Source of the DNA: Candidatus Cryosericum terrychapinii
GTDB lineage: Bacteria; Caldisericota; Caldisericia; Cryosericales; Cryosericaceae
Direction of reading: 5' to 3'
DNA: 64,000 bases
Assembly (NCBI RefSeq): GCF_003570925.1
Contig: NZ_QXIS01000033.1
Coordinates: forward strand, 90,612-154,611
How positions within the stretch are numbered: the first letter of the stretch is position 1; the number at the start of each line of letters is the position of its first letter. Of the stretch, positions 31,678-40,938 are shown piece by piece. Under the pieces are notes generated by a model. That model worked only from the letters and a program-made list of their open reading frames with translations. It was not told where the DNA came from and ran no database searches. The position numbers were made by a program, and so were the translations under genes.

Positions 31678-32346
31678 ATGAGACATGACATGAGAATAAC
31701 CAGTGAGATAATGATTGACAACGAGGAGCCCCTTGAGCTGTCGGCGGCCATGCGGAGCGAAGTATCCGAACTGTTTGCACCGATGGATCGCTCATTGGCC
31801 GGCTCCGTCACAGCCGTCATTGGCATGCGCCGCTCGCGTCGTCGCCTGCTTCAGGGCCTATGGCTTGGATTCTCGCCAGTCATGGCGATTGTCATCGTAG
31901 CGGTGCTGTATGTCGGTGGTGCCGTCCTGCCGCGTACGCTGTCACTTGCCACATCAGGCGCAGCACTACTCGCTCCGAATCCAGAGTTCCGCATCGCGGA
32001 CGCTACTCCCAAGGGGTTTTTCGGCTCTCAGGGCAGCGCAGTTCTTGGAACTGCGCCATCCTTTCGCGTCATGCTTGAGGGCGATATCGCGCGCAGGCAG
32101 CTCCTGGCAATGTGGCTTAGAGTCAGGCATGTGGATGCAGCGCTTGAACTCGAGACTGCCGTTCGAGGGAGCGAGGTCACCTTGACGCTGGAGCCTGATG
32201 AGGTCCGAACATTCGCTTCCCTCATGGCGCTTCATGGGTTCATCGGGCAGGAGCCTTCAGGTCTCCATGTAGTTGCGCGCTTTTCACCGGAGACGTGGGC
32301 GTCCAGCCTGGGCACTTCGTCGTTGGTCATCTGTCTTATTCCATGA
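31678..32346 (+). CDS. Single-pass membrane protein, probable anti-sigma factor
   Basis: A 222-residue protein with a cytoplasmic N-terminal region of ~60 residues, one transmembrane helix at about 60-85 (F-S-P-V-M-A-I-V-I-V-A-V-L-Y-V-G-G), and an external domain of ~135 residues. Topology and position directly after an ECF sigma gene (26 nt) are those of an anti-sigma factor. The canonical zinc-binding H-x3-C-x2-C of ZAS-type anti-sigmas is not visible, so it would be a non-zinc type. The external part contains R-R-Q-L-L-A-M-W-L-R-V-R and may sense an envelope signal. No ribosome site of note before the ATG at 31678, suggesting coupling. Confidence 0.6.
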   Translation: MRHDMRITSEIMIDNEEPLELSAAMRSEVSELFAPMDRSLAGSVTAVIGMRRSRRRLLQGLWLGFSPVMAIVIVAVLYVGGAVLPRTLSLATSGAALLAPNPEFRIADATPKGFFGSQGSAVLGTAPSFRVMLEGDIARRQLLAMWLRVRHVDAALELETAVRGSEVTLTLEPDEVRTFASLMALHGFIGQEPSGLHVVARFSPETWASSLGTSSLVICLIP

Positions 32347-32388
32347 ACACTTGGCGCTCGCGCGCCCATTCCGGATAGGGAGGCACGT

Positions 32389-33291
32389 ATGACTAAATCT
32401 CCGAGAGTATGTCGTTTCTTTGCGCTGATTCTCGTCGTCGCTGTCATGGGGATGGGCGTCAGCGGATGCGCGAAGCGTGCTGCTGTCTCGCCCGGGTTCA
32501 ACAGTGCGACATCCGGTAGCGTCCAGAACAAGGGTACTTCGGTTGGGGCCGCTGGCACGGAGTCCTTGGCTCCGGCCGTAACCACGACGGCCGATCAACA
32601 GGCCTTGACGGACCGCAAGATCATCTTCGACGCTAGCCTCAGCCTTGACGTCGTCGACGCCGAAAAGGCCTTCACTAGCTGCGAGGCCCTTGCTGCAAAG
32701 TACGGCGGTTTCGTGGCAGAGTCATCGCTCCAGAAATCGGACACTCAAGTGCTTGCGACCGCCGTACTGCGCGTGCCTTCGGCAAGAGTGACTCAGCTCA
32801 TGAGCGATCTCGCCGGGCTCGGCACTGTTACGAGCCGCAGCAGTGGTTCGGAGGACGTTACCTCGCAGTACATCGACATCCAGGCACGCCTCAAGGTCCT
32901 TCGGGCAGAAGAAGAGCAGCTAGTAGGATTCCTGAAGAAAGCGACGAATATCAAGGATATGCTGGCAGTTCAGGAACAGCTGGGTTCGGTTCGCACGGAG
33001 ATCGAACAGTACGAGGGGCAACAGCGCTATATGGACAACGCCACGTCGCTCGCTACGGTCACTGTTCAGCTCACACAGACGACCGAGGCCTTCGTTGCCC
33101 CCCGAGGTTTTGGATCGGCGTTTGTCCAGTCCCTTGCCCGGTTTGGACACGGACTGGCTGCCTTCTGGACATGGCTTGGCGGCTCTGCCGTCTTCATAAC
33201 TTTCTATGGACTTCTCATCTGGGCACTTGCATGGATTATCCTCAGGCTGAGGAAGCATCGCTCGCACAGGAGCCTGCCACCGCAGAACTGA
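32389..33291 (+). CDS. DUF4349 lipoprotein
   Basis: A 300-residue exported protein. A signal peptide with lipobox V-S-G-C gives lipidation at Cys27. Residues ~28-75 are a Ser/Thr/Gly-rich linker; DUF4349 follows (~75-265) with RKIIFDASLSLDVVDAEKAF, KYGGFVAESS, D-V-T-S-Q-Y-I-D-I-Q-A-R-L and a coiled-coil segment (LRAEEEQLVGFLKKATNIKD); a C-terminal transmembrane helix (~265-287) with a basic end closes it. This family is often encoded beside ECF sigma/anti-sigma pairs, as here, and is presumed to be an envelope protein of the same regulon. GGGAGG precedes the ATG. Confidence 0.88.
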   Translation: MTKSPRVCRFFALILVVAVMGMGVSGCAKRAAVSPGFNSATSGSVQNKGTSVGAAGTESLAPAVTTTADQQALTDRKIIFDASLSLDVVDAEKAFTSCEALAAKYGGFVAESSLQKSDTQVLATAVLRVPSARVTQLMSDLAGLGTVTSRSSGSEDVTSQYIDIQARLKVLRAEEEQLVGFLKKATNIKDMLAVQEQLGSVRTEIEQYEGQQRYMDNATSLATVTVQLTQTTEAFVAPRGFGSAFVQSLARFGHGLAAFWTWLGGSAVFITFYGLLIWALAWIILRLRKHRSHRSLPPQN

Positions 33292-33417
33292 CCAAACGAC
33301 AGATCGCCCTACCACTAGCCGAGGCTCCAGGGCCTCGGCTTTCTGCATGTTCCCTCCACCCTCAGCGAGAGAACGCTTCCAGAAGAGAGGCTCCATGCCG
33401 ACCTGAGAGTATGAATC

Positions 33418-33445
33418 TTGCGTACAGACTCAAGCGACCTATAGT
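33418..33445 (+). promoter_or_regulatory. Promoter of glmM, leaderless arrangement
   Basis: TTGCGT (33418-33423), 16-nt spacer, TATAGT (33440-33445); the GTG start of glmM is 6 nt after the -10, where transcription should begin, and no ribosome site exists. Confidence 0.6.
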
Positions 33446-33451
33446 TAAAGC

Positions 33452-34825
33452 GTGGCTAAGAGGAATCTATTCGGAACGGACGGTGTCCGAGGTGTCGTGA
33501 ACACCCAAATCACGTCCAAACTTGCCTTGTCCCTGGGAGCGGCTGCATCCATTTACTTCGATGGACGCCTTGCTCAGCGGACAAATCGTACGATTGCCAT
33601 CGCATGGGATCCACGTGTCTCGTCGGAGATGCTTGCCGCGGCACTCGGTGCCGGCTTCATGGAGACGGGTGTGTCCGTGGACTACCTGGGAGTATTGCCG
33701 ACACCGGGACTCGCCCTTATTCTGGCTCGTGACACACGGTACATGGCGGGTGCCATGATCTCCGCGTCACATAATCCTCCGGAGTACAATGGGATCAAGT
33801 TCTTTGGCCCTGGGGGTCACAAGTTGGCAGACGCTGACGAAGAGACGATCGAGGGCAACCTTGGTCTCGTCGAACTCGGCAATCCTTCAAGAGTGCATGG
33901 TGACGAAGTGGGTGGCGCTCACAGAGTCGAGAATGCGCGCGAGGAATACATGGCCTTCGTGAGGCAGAATAACCCAGGGCTGTCGCTCGAGGGGATCAGG
34001 ATCGTGGTCGATGGCGCTCATGGGGCAACAAGCTATACGACACCGGCGCTGCTGCGGCAGTTGGGTGCGCAGGTGATCGAGATGAACACAGACCAGGATG
34101 GCAAGCTCATCAACAAGGACTGCGGATCCACACATCCTGGCGCCGTGGCTACGCGGGTGGTGGCTGAGAAGGCGGATGTGGGCGTCGCCCATGACGGTGA
34201 CGGCGACCGGGTCATCATGGTCGACCGCATCGGGCGCCGTGTCTCCGGAGATGTCATGTTGTACGTCATGGCTCTGGGATTGGCGGGAGAGGGCCGACTC
34301 ACCGGAAACACGGTCGTCGGAACAGTTCTAACCAACCTTGGTCTGGAGAAGGCACTGGAACCTCATGGGATCAGGCTCGAACGGACAAGCGTTGGAGACC
34401 GCTATATTCTGGACCGCCTGAACGAGGGCGGTTTCGTGCTTGGCGGCGAGGAATCGGGACACATCATCAATATGTACCAGAACGTGACGGGCGATGGTCT
34501 GGCGACCACCCTGGCAGTGCTGGGATATCTTGTCAGGACTGGGCGCGACCTGTCAGAGATTGTCGACGAGGTCGAGCTGTATCCTCAGATTGCCGAGAAT
34601 GTCAGGGTGAAAGACAACTCCATTGCTTCATGTCCGGAGTTTGTGGCTGCGGTCGAAGCGGCGCGCATGGAGTTGGGCAATGCTGCCAGACTTGTCGTGC
34701 GGCCCTCGGGGACAGAACCCCTGGTGCGGATCTTCCTGGAGGGCAAGGACACTGAACGTCTGACGGCGCTGGCAGACCGGCTGAAGTGCGTCCTGTTGTC
34801 GGCTAGTCAGCAAGGAGAGGAGTGA
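33452..34825 (+). CDS. glmM: Phosphoglucosamine mutase
   Basis: A 457-residue alpha-D-phosphohexomutase interconverting glucosamine-6-phosphate and glucosamine-1-phosphate for UDP-GlcNAc and peptidoglycan synthesis. Start is a GTG giving MAKRNLFGTDGVRGVVNTQI, the invariant N-terminus of GlmM. The phosphoserine loop ISASHNPPEYNGIKFFGPGG has Ser106; the Mg2+ loop is H-D-G-D-G-D-R-V (~250); the sugar-binding GGEESGHI loop is near residue 331; the phosphate loop RPSGTEPLVRIF is near 414. glmS follows after 1 nt, so both enzymes of glucosamine-1-phosphate formation are made together. Confidence 0.96.
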   Translation: MAKRNLFGTDGVRGVVNTQITSKLALSLGAAASIYFDGRLAQRTNRTIAIAWDPRVSSEMLAAALGAGFMETGVSVDYLGVLPTPGLALILARDTRYMAGAMISASHNPPEYNGIKFFGPGGHKLADADEETIEGNLGLVELGNPSRVHGDEVGGAHRVENAREEYMAFVRQNNPGLSLEGIRIVVDGAHGATSYTTPALLRQLGAQVIEMNTDQDGKLINKDCGSTHPGAVATRVVAEKADVGVAHDGDGDRVIMVDRIGRRVSGDVMLYVMALGLAGEGRLTGNTVVGTVLTNLGLEKALEPHGIRLERTSVGDRYILDRLNEGGFVLGGEESGHIINMYQNVTGDGLATTLAVLGYLVRTGRDLSEIVDEVELYPQIAENVRVKDNSIASCPEFVAAVEAARMELGNAARLVVRPSGTEPLVRIFLEGKDTERLTALADRLKCVLLSASQQGEE

Positions 34826-34826
34826 C

Positions 34827-36653
34827 ATGTGTGGAATCATCGGGTACGTTGGGCCTCGTAAGGTAGTCCCTGTCATCATCGAGGGTCTGCGCAAGCTCGA
34901 ATATCGAGGGTACGACTCCGCAGGCATGGCCATTCTCGAGAAGGGGGAGCTGGTCGTCGTGAAGAAACGTGGCAAGCTCAAAGCTCTCGAGGAGGCCATC
35001 GAGGGGAAGGAGTATACTGCCACCACCGGAATGGGACACACGCGATGGGCCACGCACGGCAGGGTTGAGGACAGGAATGCTCATCCACACGTGGATTGCA
35101 AGGGCGCGATCGCCGTTATCCACAACGGCATCATCGAGAACTACCAGGTACTCCGAGATGGTCTGATCGAGAAAGGGCACGTGTTTGTGTCCGAGACCGA
35201 CACTGAGGTCATCGCTCACCTTATGGAGGAGCAGATCGACGCAGGCGCGGACCTGCTCGATGCAGCGCGGAAGACTGCTTTGCAGCTCGACGGAGCCTTC
35301 GCGTTCCTCGTGCTGGCCAAGGCGTTCCCTGGTCGTATCGTGGCAGTCCGCAGGTTATCCCCTCTGGTGCTCGGCGTTGGCGTTGGGGAGATGATTCTCG
35401 GTTCGGATACCCCGGCACTCCTGGAGTACACGCACCGGATCATTCCACTGCACGACGGAGATATCGTCGAGATCAACGACAAGGGATACGCGTTCTATTC
35501 TCTTGAAGATGGGCACGCTTTCGATCGGACGCCAATGACCGTTCAGTGGAATGCCGCCGCCGCCGAGAAGCAGGGCTACAAGCATTTCATGTTGAAGGAA
35601 ATTCATGAACAGCCGGTCGTCATCAGGGATACGCTATATGGACGGATCGATATCGAGAGTGGACACGTGGAGCTGGAGGAATTCCAGGGCCAGCCGGTTC
35701 CCGACCATATCTCGATTGTGGCCGCAGGGACGTCGTACCATGCATCGCGCGTAGGCAAGTACCTTCTGGAGGAACTGGCGCGTATCCCGACCGAGGTGAG
35801 CTTCAGCAGCGAGTACCGCTATCAGCGACCCATTGTTCGTCCAGGGACGATGGGGATTGCTGTCACGCAGTCGGGAGAAACGATTGACACGCTCGCTGCG
35901 CTTCGGCTTCAACGGAGTCTTGGTGCCAAGGTTGTCGCCATCACAAATCGACCGGAGAGCACCGTTTCGCGCGAGTCGGATGTGACGTTCGTTACTCAGG
36001 CGGGCCTCGAGATCGGCGTTGCAGCCACGAAGTCGTTCATGGCCCAGCTCATTGCTTTCTATCTCATAGCTCTCAATTTTGGACAGCGCAACGGCACGCT
36101 CGATGCAGAGACGTCAGCGCACTATGCGTCTCAGCTGTCCAGTCTCAGCCAGAAGTGTGAGCAGGTGCTCGAATATGCCGGCATCATGGAGACGATCGCG
36201 CGCAAGTTCTACAAAGTCCATGACATGATTTATGTTGGGCGCGGTGTCAACTACCCCATTGCATTGGAGGGCGCGCTTAAGATGAAGGAGATCAGCTATA
36301 TCCATGCAGAAGGATACGCTGCGGGAGAACTCAAGCATGGTCCCATTGCCCTGCTGGACGAGGACGTGCCCGTGGTGGGCATCCTTCCCAAGGGAGCGCT
36401 GTACGAGAAAATCTACTCGAATCTGCAGGAGTCCATCGCGCGCGATTCCCCCCTGGTGGTATTGGCCGACAGGAAGGACAAGAGAGCACAGGCCATCGCT
36501 ACGGACTTCATCCCGATGCCGCCGGTCGAAGAGTTGTTCTCTCCGGTCATCTACTCGTTGCCGCTTCAGCTACTGGCGTACTACACTGCTGATGGCAAGG
36601 GCCTGGACGTGGACCAGCCGCGAAATCTTGCCAAGAGCGTAACGGTGGAATAG
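34827..36653 (+). CDS. glmS: Glutamine-fructose-6-phosphate aminotransferase (isomerizing)
   Basis: A 608-residue amidotransferase making glucosamine-6-phosphate from fructose-6-phosphate and glutamine. The N-terminal class II glutaminase begins MCGIIGYVG with nucleophile Cys2 and has HTRWATHGRVEDRNAHPH near 72-89; the two SIS isomerase domains (~280-608) include AAGTSYHASRVGKYLLEELA, VTQSGETIDTLAALR and the C-terminal D-Q-P-R-N-L-A-K-S-V-T-V-E. GGAGAGG precedes the ATG. It is coupled to glmM and consumes glutamine from the synthetase encoded 9 kb upstream. No glmS ribozyme is possible in the 1-nt gap. Confidence 0.97.
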   Translation: MCGIIGYVGPRKVVPVIIEGLRKLEYRGYDSAGMAILEKGELVVVKKRGKLKALEEAIEGKEYTATTGMGHTRWATHGRVEDRNAHPHVDCKGAIAVIHNGIIENYQVLRDGLIEKGHVFVSETDTEVIAHLMEEQIDAGADLLDAARKTALQLDGAFAFLVLAKAFPGRIVAVRRLSPLVLGVGVGEMILGSDTPALLEYTHRIIPLHDGDIVEINDKGYAFYSLEDGHAFDRTPMTVQWNAAAAEKQGYKHFMLKEIHEQPVVIRDTLYGRIDIESGHVELEEFQGQPVPDHISIVAAGTSYHASRVGKYLLEELARIPTEVSFSSEYRYQRPIVRPGTMGIAVTQSGETIDTLAALRLQRSLGAKVVAITNRPESTVSRESDVTFVTQAGLEIGVAATKSFMAQLIAFYLIALNFGQRNGTLDAETSAHYASQLSSLSQKCEQVLEYAGIMETIARKFYKVHDMIYVGRGVNYPIALEGALKMKEISYIHAEGYAAGELKHGPIALLDEDVPVVGILPKGALYEKIYSNLQESIARDSPLVVLADRKDKRAQAIATDFIPMPPVEELFSPVIYSLPLQLLAYYTADGKGLDVDQPRNLAKSVTVE

Positions 36654-36689
36654 TTGAGCTCTGAGACCTGTTTTGTGAGGCGCTGAGCC

Positions 36690-36719
36690 AAAGGCCGGCC
36701 TTGTACAGGGTTGGCCTTT
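36690..36719 (+). terminator. Hairpin after glmS
   Basis: Arms AAAGGCC (36690-36696) and GGCCTTT (36713-36719), 16-nt loop, followed by CTGC. The -35 of the tRNA-Arg promoter lies within the loop. Confidence 0.4.
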
Positions 36720-36729
36720 CTGCTATACT
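36701..36729 (+). promoter_or_regulatory. Promoter of tRNA-Arg
   Basis: TTGTAC (36701-36706), 17-nt spacer, TATACT (36724-36729), 11 nt before the mature tRNA 5' end. Confidence 0.65.
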
Positions 36730-36740
36730 TGCCGACGTGC

Positions 36741-36817
36741 GCGCCCGTGGCCCAACTGGATAAGGCGATGGCCTCCGGAGCCGTAGATTACAGGTTCAAA
36801 TCCTGTCGGGCGCACCA
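36741..36817 (+). tRNA. tRNA-Arg (CCG)
   Basis: Acceptor GCGCCCG / CGGGCGC, D-arm GGCCCAACTGGATAAGGC, anticodon loop CTCCGGA giving CCG, T-arm CAGGTTCAAATCCTG, and encoded CCA. Confidence 0.95.
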
Positions 36818-37013
36818 GCAGCGTGACGCTGCATCCAAATCGGCCTCGAAGCTCTTCGGGCGCGATTGTCTTGTCTCCCGCGGCGCAGACTGTGTCAAAA
36901 TGAGCTAATGACACACTTTAGAGAATTCATGCGCAGGGATACATGCCTGTACATGGCCCCTTTAGTGATATATTGCAAGAATAGCTTGTTTGCATTTTGA
37001 GGGAGTGGTCGTT

Positions 37014-37841
37014 ATGGGTAGAAAACTGTTCTGCGAAATATCACCGACAACGTATGAGATATCTGTCTTCAAGAACATATTGGTAAGAGATGTGAAGAAC
37101 ATCTTTTCTTCTCAAGAATTCGCGACCAGCAAAATGGATGCCCTGTTGCCTGTCTTGATTTACAGGAACAAGTCCTTAATGCGTAGAGTGCTTGGGAATG
37201 TTGATCCTCTGCTACAGGAAAATAAGGTGCAAAACCTGGGTTTGTCCGCCCCGAAGGTTACGAATGTCCTCATCCGTCCGGGACAGATTTTTTCCTTTTG
37301 GAAGCTGGCCGGAAGGTGTAGCAAGAAGGAAGGCTATAGGAAGGGGCTTGTTATTAGTTCCGGAAAAGTGTCTGAAGGAATCGGTGGGGGAATGTGTCAA
37401 TTCACAAACCTGATCCACTTCATAGTATTACATTCACCCATGGATATTGTCGAACACCACCATCATGATGGAATGGATCTGTTCCCCGATTTTGGCAGGC
37501 AGATTCCTTTTGGAACAGGAACATCAATCATGTACAACTACCTGGATTATCGCTTCAAAAACAGTACAGATACTACATTTCAGCTCATTACATATGTTAC
37601 AGACAAGTACTTATGTGGAGAACTACGTGCGAACAAGCCTTTGGATGCCCGATATCATATTAGGACGGAAAATGAGTATTTCTCAAGGGAAGGCGATACT
37701 GTGTATAGAAACGGTCTCGTTTTCAGAGAACAAATAGATGAGAAAACGGGCAATCTTCTCCTAAAGGAACTAATTAAGAAGAATCATGCGATGGTAATGT
37801 ATGATATCGATGATAAGAAGATTGTTCACGATGCAAAATGA
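37014..37841 (+). CDS. VanW-like protein, AT-rich probable import
   Basis: A 275-residue protein starting MGRKLFCEISPTTYEISVFK with GAGGGAG 8 nt upstream. The central part matches the VanW family: NVLIRPGQIFSFWKLAGRCS, then GYRKGLVISSGKVSEGIGGG and MCQFTNLIHFIVLHSPMDIV, where a conserved G-G-G-x-C-Q and H-H-H cluster occur. VanW is a vancomycin-cluster accessory protein of unknown biochemistry; most homologues lie outside resistance clusters, as here. The gene is visibly more AT-rich than its neighbours (A/T-ending codons such as AAA, GAA and ATA are frequent) and sits right beside tRNA-Arg, which suggests horizontal transfer. No resistance genes are nearby. Confidence 0.85.
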   Translation: MGRKLFCEISPTTYEISVFKNILVRDVKNIFSSQEFATSKMDALLPVLIYRNKSLMRRVLGNVDPLLQENKVQNLGLSAPKVTNVLIRPGQIFSFWKLAGRCSKKEGYRKGLVISSGKVSEGIGGGMCQFTNLIHFIVLHSPMDIVEHHHHDGMDLFPDFGRQIPFGTGTSIMYNYLDYRFKNSTDTTFQLITYVTDKYLCGELRANKPLDARYHIRTENEYFSREGDTVYRNGLVFREQIDEKTGNLLLKELIKKNHAMVMYDIDDKKIVHDAK

Positions 37842-38536
37842 GTGTTTTACGGTAGCTGCATCCAAATGAGCAATAAGGACAACCTCCTTCTGGTCTCACA
37901 GCCTCTCACATTCTGTGGTCTACAGCAGTAGCATCTTCTCTCACGCTGCAAATGCAAAGCGCGGGCGACTAGTCCAGTTGTTCTTCTTGGGCCAACACTG
38001 ACCACACGCTCGACCAAGCAGGCCAAACCAATAATACCGAGTATTGGTTCCAGGGATTTGGAGAGTAGGCGCCGAGGAGACATCCCCGCAACTATGAATG
38101 GCGGCGACTCGTACGTACTTCTTGTCGTGAGGGCTTTGTGGCGCGTCGGTTGTTGTCGTTGGTGCTTCGCTCTACTATTTGGCTGAGTCTCGACAATTCC
38201 GCGAGCAAGAGCTTCCATCTGGATTCGCCCAGGTGCACCAGACTTCCTTTTGAGGAAATGACTTCCTCCTTAAGCTGTAAACATGCGGGAAGAACGGTGG
38301 CTCCAAATCTTGAACCGTCAAAACTTCTTCCTCTGTGGGGGTCCGTGGCCTAGTTGTGCCAAGCCTGGACTTGCTCAGAGCCGGTCCCAGTTGGCCAAGG
38401 GGTGTCTGAAAGGCCATGTTCTAGCGAAGTCACCGTTCGAGGCGATGCGGTCGGCACCAACGATGACCTTGGTGATCCTCTGATGCGACAGCAAAAACCC
38501 CCAGAATCAATCAGAAGCGAAAATGGGGAAGAAACC
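37842..38536. other. Long intergenic stretch without a supported gene
   Basis: Nearly 700 bases between the VanW-like gene and the next promoter. Open frames on both strands have no ribosome site and no family resemblance. Together with the AT-rich gene and the tRNA this looks like an insertion-prone locus. Confidence 0.45.
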
Positions 38537-38565
38537 TTGACTTTTCCCAATAATTCTGCTAGAAT
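38537..38565 (+). promoter_or_regulatory. Promoter of the reductase/aconitase X operon
   Basis: TTGACT (38537-38542), 17-nt spacer, TAGAAT (38560-38565), giving a leader of ~80 nt that contains an AAAGGAGGAAG sequence well before the start codon. Confidence 0.6.
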
Positions 38566-38653
38566 AAATTAAAGAAAGGAGGAAGTTCTGGAGTATCAAT
38601 TGCAACCACATTTTTGAAGTCAGGATGTCATCATGTCTCCTTGAGGAGTAGTG

Positions 38654-40924
38654 ATGAACGACCCAAGAGTGGATTTCGTCAAGCAAGTGCTCGACCAGTA
38701 TGCGCATTGGTTTGAAGAGCCCGGTCGTATGGATCTGGCCCAGATGACCAGCAAGAACTACCCGTATTCGACGCTGTTCTCTCCGATTCAGGTGAACCGA
38801 CTGACATTGAAGAATCGCATCGTGATGGGCCCGATGGGCAATATCTCCATGGCCGAAGAGATGGGCCGCCCCAGCAACAAGATGATTCAGTACTTCGCCG
38901 ACCGCGCCCGCGGCGGCGCCGGACTGCTTACTTCTGGTCTCGTGCCTATTTCGCAGGCCGTTGACCCCACGGTCACGGAGCGTGGCAACAAATCCTATTT
39001 CCCGCGCATCGACAGCTCACGCACAGTCTTTTCTGGTTGGCGCGACTTGGCCGAATCAGTACACGCCTATGGCTGTCGTTTCTTCATCCAGCTCACCGCA
39101 GGTCTTGGCCGTGTGGGCTCGCCCGAGTCGCTGCTAACCAAGTTCAGAATGCCGGTCTCAGCCTCCTGGAACCCCAATTTCTACATTCCGGGAATTCCCT
39201 GCCGGCCCCTGACTGACGGCGAATGCCGCACCATCATCAAAGCTGCCGGGCAGGGCGCAGCAGACGCCAAAGCCGCCACTATTGACGGTGTCTATTTGCA
39301 CGGCCATGAAGGCTATCTGCTTGAGCAAATGACCAACCCCGCCTTCAACCGCCGCAAACTGGGCCGCTTCGCCAACTGGCAGAATTTCGGCCTGGATATG
39401 GTCAAAGTGGTTCGCAAACGCGTTGGACTCAACTTCCCCATCATGTACCGTATCGACCTCTCGCTGGCCTTGAATGAAACGTACGGCAACCGCATGGACA
39501 CTGTTGCTTCATTGAGGAAATTCAAGAAAGAACGTACTGTTGCGGAAACCCTCGAGTACATGGTCAACCTTGTTAAGGCTGGGGTCGATCTCTTTGATGT
39601 GGATCTCGGTTGTTATGATAACTGGTGGCTTCCTCATCCGCCCAACTCGATGCCCTCCGGTTGCTTCCTGCCGGTTTCTCGACTTGTCAAAGAATGGTTT
39701 GCACGCGAAAAGGTGCTCAGCAACGCCGGTCTTCCCGTGCCTATCGTGGCCGTTGGCAAGTTGGGCTACCCCGATCTGGCCGAGCAGGCGCTGCGTAACG
39801 GCGAATGCGACATGATCATGCTGGCCCGTCCGCTTCTGGCGGATGCTGAATGGCCGAACAAGGCTTACGCCGGCAACGTAATGGATATTTGCCCGTGCAT
39901 TGGTGACCAGGAAGGCTGCATCAATGAATTCGTCGAGGGCGGACATCTACAATGCTCGGTGAACCCGCGGACCGGTTTTGAAGATGTCTATGTGCGCGAG
40001 CTCGCCCCTACGTCTTCCCCCAAGAAGGTGGCGATCATTGGTGCCGGCCCTGCCGGTATTCTTTGCGCCATCACTGCTGCTCACCGCAGACATAGAGTAG
40101 CGCTTTTTGAGAAGACCGATCGTGTTGGTGGCATGCTCGTCCCTGGATCAGTAGCGAAGATCAAATATGAGGTCAAGAACTACCTGGTTTACCTGGAGCA
40201 TCAGCTCAAAGCCTGCCAGGAGAAATATGACCTTACCGTTGAGCTCAACAGCGAAGTCACCCCTGAGTCATTGAAAGGCAAGGGCTTCGATACCGTGGTG
40301 GTAAGCGTGGGCGGCAGCGCCGTCACGCCCAGGCTGCCCGGTGTGGAACAACAGAATGTCATTCAGGCCATTGACCTCTTCCGCAAACCGGAGCTGGCCG
40401 CAAAGGCGCGGAATGTGGTCGTGGTCGGCGCCGGTGCTGTGGGCTGTGAAGCGGCTCAATTCCTGTCTGCTGAGCTGGGCAAGAAGGTCACGGTGGTTGA
40501 GATGCTGCCCACCATCATGCCCGGCTTGTGCACTGCCAATCGTGGACATTTGATTCACGAACTTGAGAATCTGGGCGTGCTATTGTGGAACTGCACCAAA
40601 CTACTATCTATTGAGGGCAACAACGTCAAGTTGGCACGCAACGTTTCTGCCACCGTGCCTGATCCCTATGTCACGTGGACGCCGCTCCTCCCCGAGAATA
40701 TCAGCAATCCGTTCGCCAAACCGATCAAAGAAGAGATCGAAGAACAGACTATACCAGCAGAACTGGTCGTGCTGGCCATGGGCCTGCGCTCTGGACGCGC
40801 CTTCTACGAAGCCTGCGTAACCACGCAAGCCGCCCCTGAGGTCATCCAGTTGGGTGATACATTCCAAATTGGCCGCGTCTTTGAAGCCGTCAAATCTGGG
40901 TCTCTAGTCGGACGCAACCTTTGA
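38654..40924 (+). CDS. Old-yellow-enzyme/2,4-dienoyl-CoA reductase-type flavoprotein
   Basis: A 756-residue two-domain oxidoreductase. Residues ~35-400 form an OYE-type FMN barrel (LFSPIQVNRLTLKNRIVMGP; the HGHEGYLLEQMTNPAFNRR segment carries the catalytic-side His). A four-Cys motif CPCIGDQEGC...C begins at Cys413, as for the [4Fe-4S] of FadH-type enzymes. From ~456 a FAD/NAD(P) module follows (KKVAIIGAGPAGILCAITAA, later VVVVGAGAVGCEAAQFL). Such enzymes reduce C=C bonds of activated alkenes. Length exceeds typical FadH (~670) through insertions. It leads an operon with both aconitase X subunits, which dehydrate hydroxy acids, so reducing the resulting alkene is a plausible role. Start ATG 38654 has GAGGAG upstream. 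Confidence 0.85.
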   Translation: MNDPRVDFVKQVLDQYAHWFEEPGRMDLAQMTSKNYPYSTLFSPIQVNRLTLKNRIVMGPMGNISMAEEMGRPSNKMIQYFADRARGGAGLLTSGLVPISQAVDPTVTERGNKSYFPRIDSSRTVFSGWRDLAESVHAYGCRFFIQLTAGLGRVGSPESLLTKFRMPVSASWNPNFYIPGIPCRPLTDGECRTIIKAAGQGAADAKAATIDGVYLHGHEGYLLEQMTNPAFNRRKLGRFANWQNFGLDMVKVVRKRVGLNFPIMYRIDLSLALNETYGNRMDTVASLRKFKKERTVAETLEYMVNLVKAGVDLFDVDLGCYDNWWLPHPPNSMPSGCFLPVSRLVKEWFAREKVLSNAGLPVPIVAVGKLGYPDLAEQALRNGECDMIMLARPLLADAEWPNKAYAGNVMDICPCIGDQEGCINEFVEGGHLQCSVNPRTGFEDVYVRELAPTSSPKKVAIIGAGPAGILCAITAAHRRHRVALFEKTDRVGGMLVPGSVAKIKYEVKNYLVYLEHQLKACQEKYDLTVELNSEVTPESLKGKGFDTVVVSVGGSAVTPRLPGVEQQNVIQAIDLFRKPELAAKARNVVVVGAGAVGCEAAQFLSAELGKKVTVVEMLPTIMPGLCTANRGHLIHELENLGVLLWNCTKLLSIEGNNVKLARNVSATVPDPYVTWTPLLPENISNPFAKPIKEEIEEQTIPAELVVLAMGLRSGRAFYEACVTTQAAPEVIQLGDTFQIGRVFEAVKSGSLVGRNL

Positions 40925-40938
40925 GGATAAGGAGAATC

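Noticed and set aside
36654-37013. Vancomycin-resistance cluster around the VanW-like gene
   Set aside because: No vanH/A/X/R/S-type gene nearby; VanW-like proteins are widespread outside resistance clusters.
37847-38218. 123-residue frame on the minus strand
   Set aside because: Arginine-rich, no ribosome site, no recognisable domain; typical of a chance frame in a non-coding stretch.
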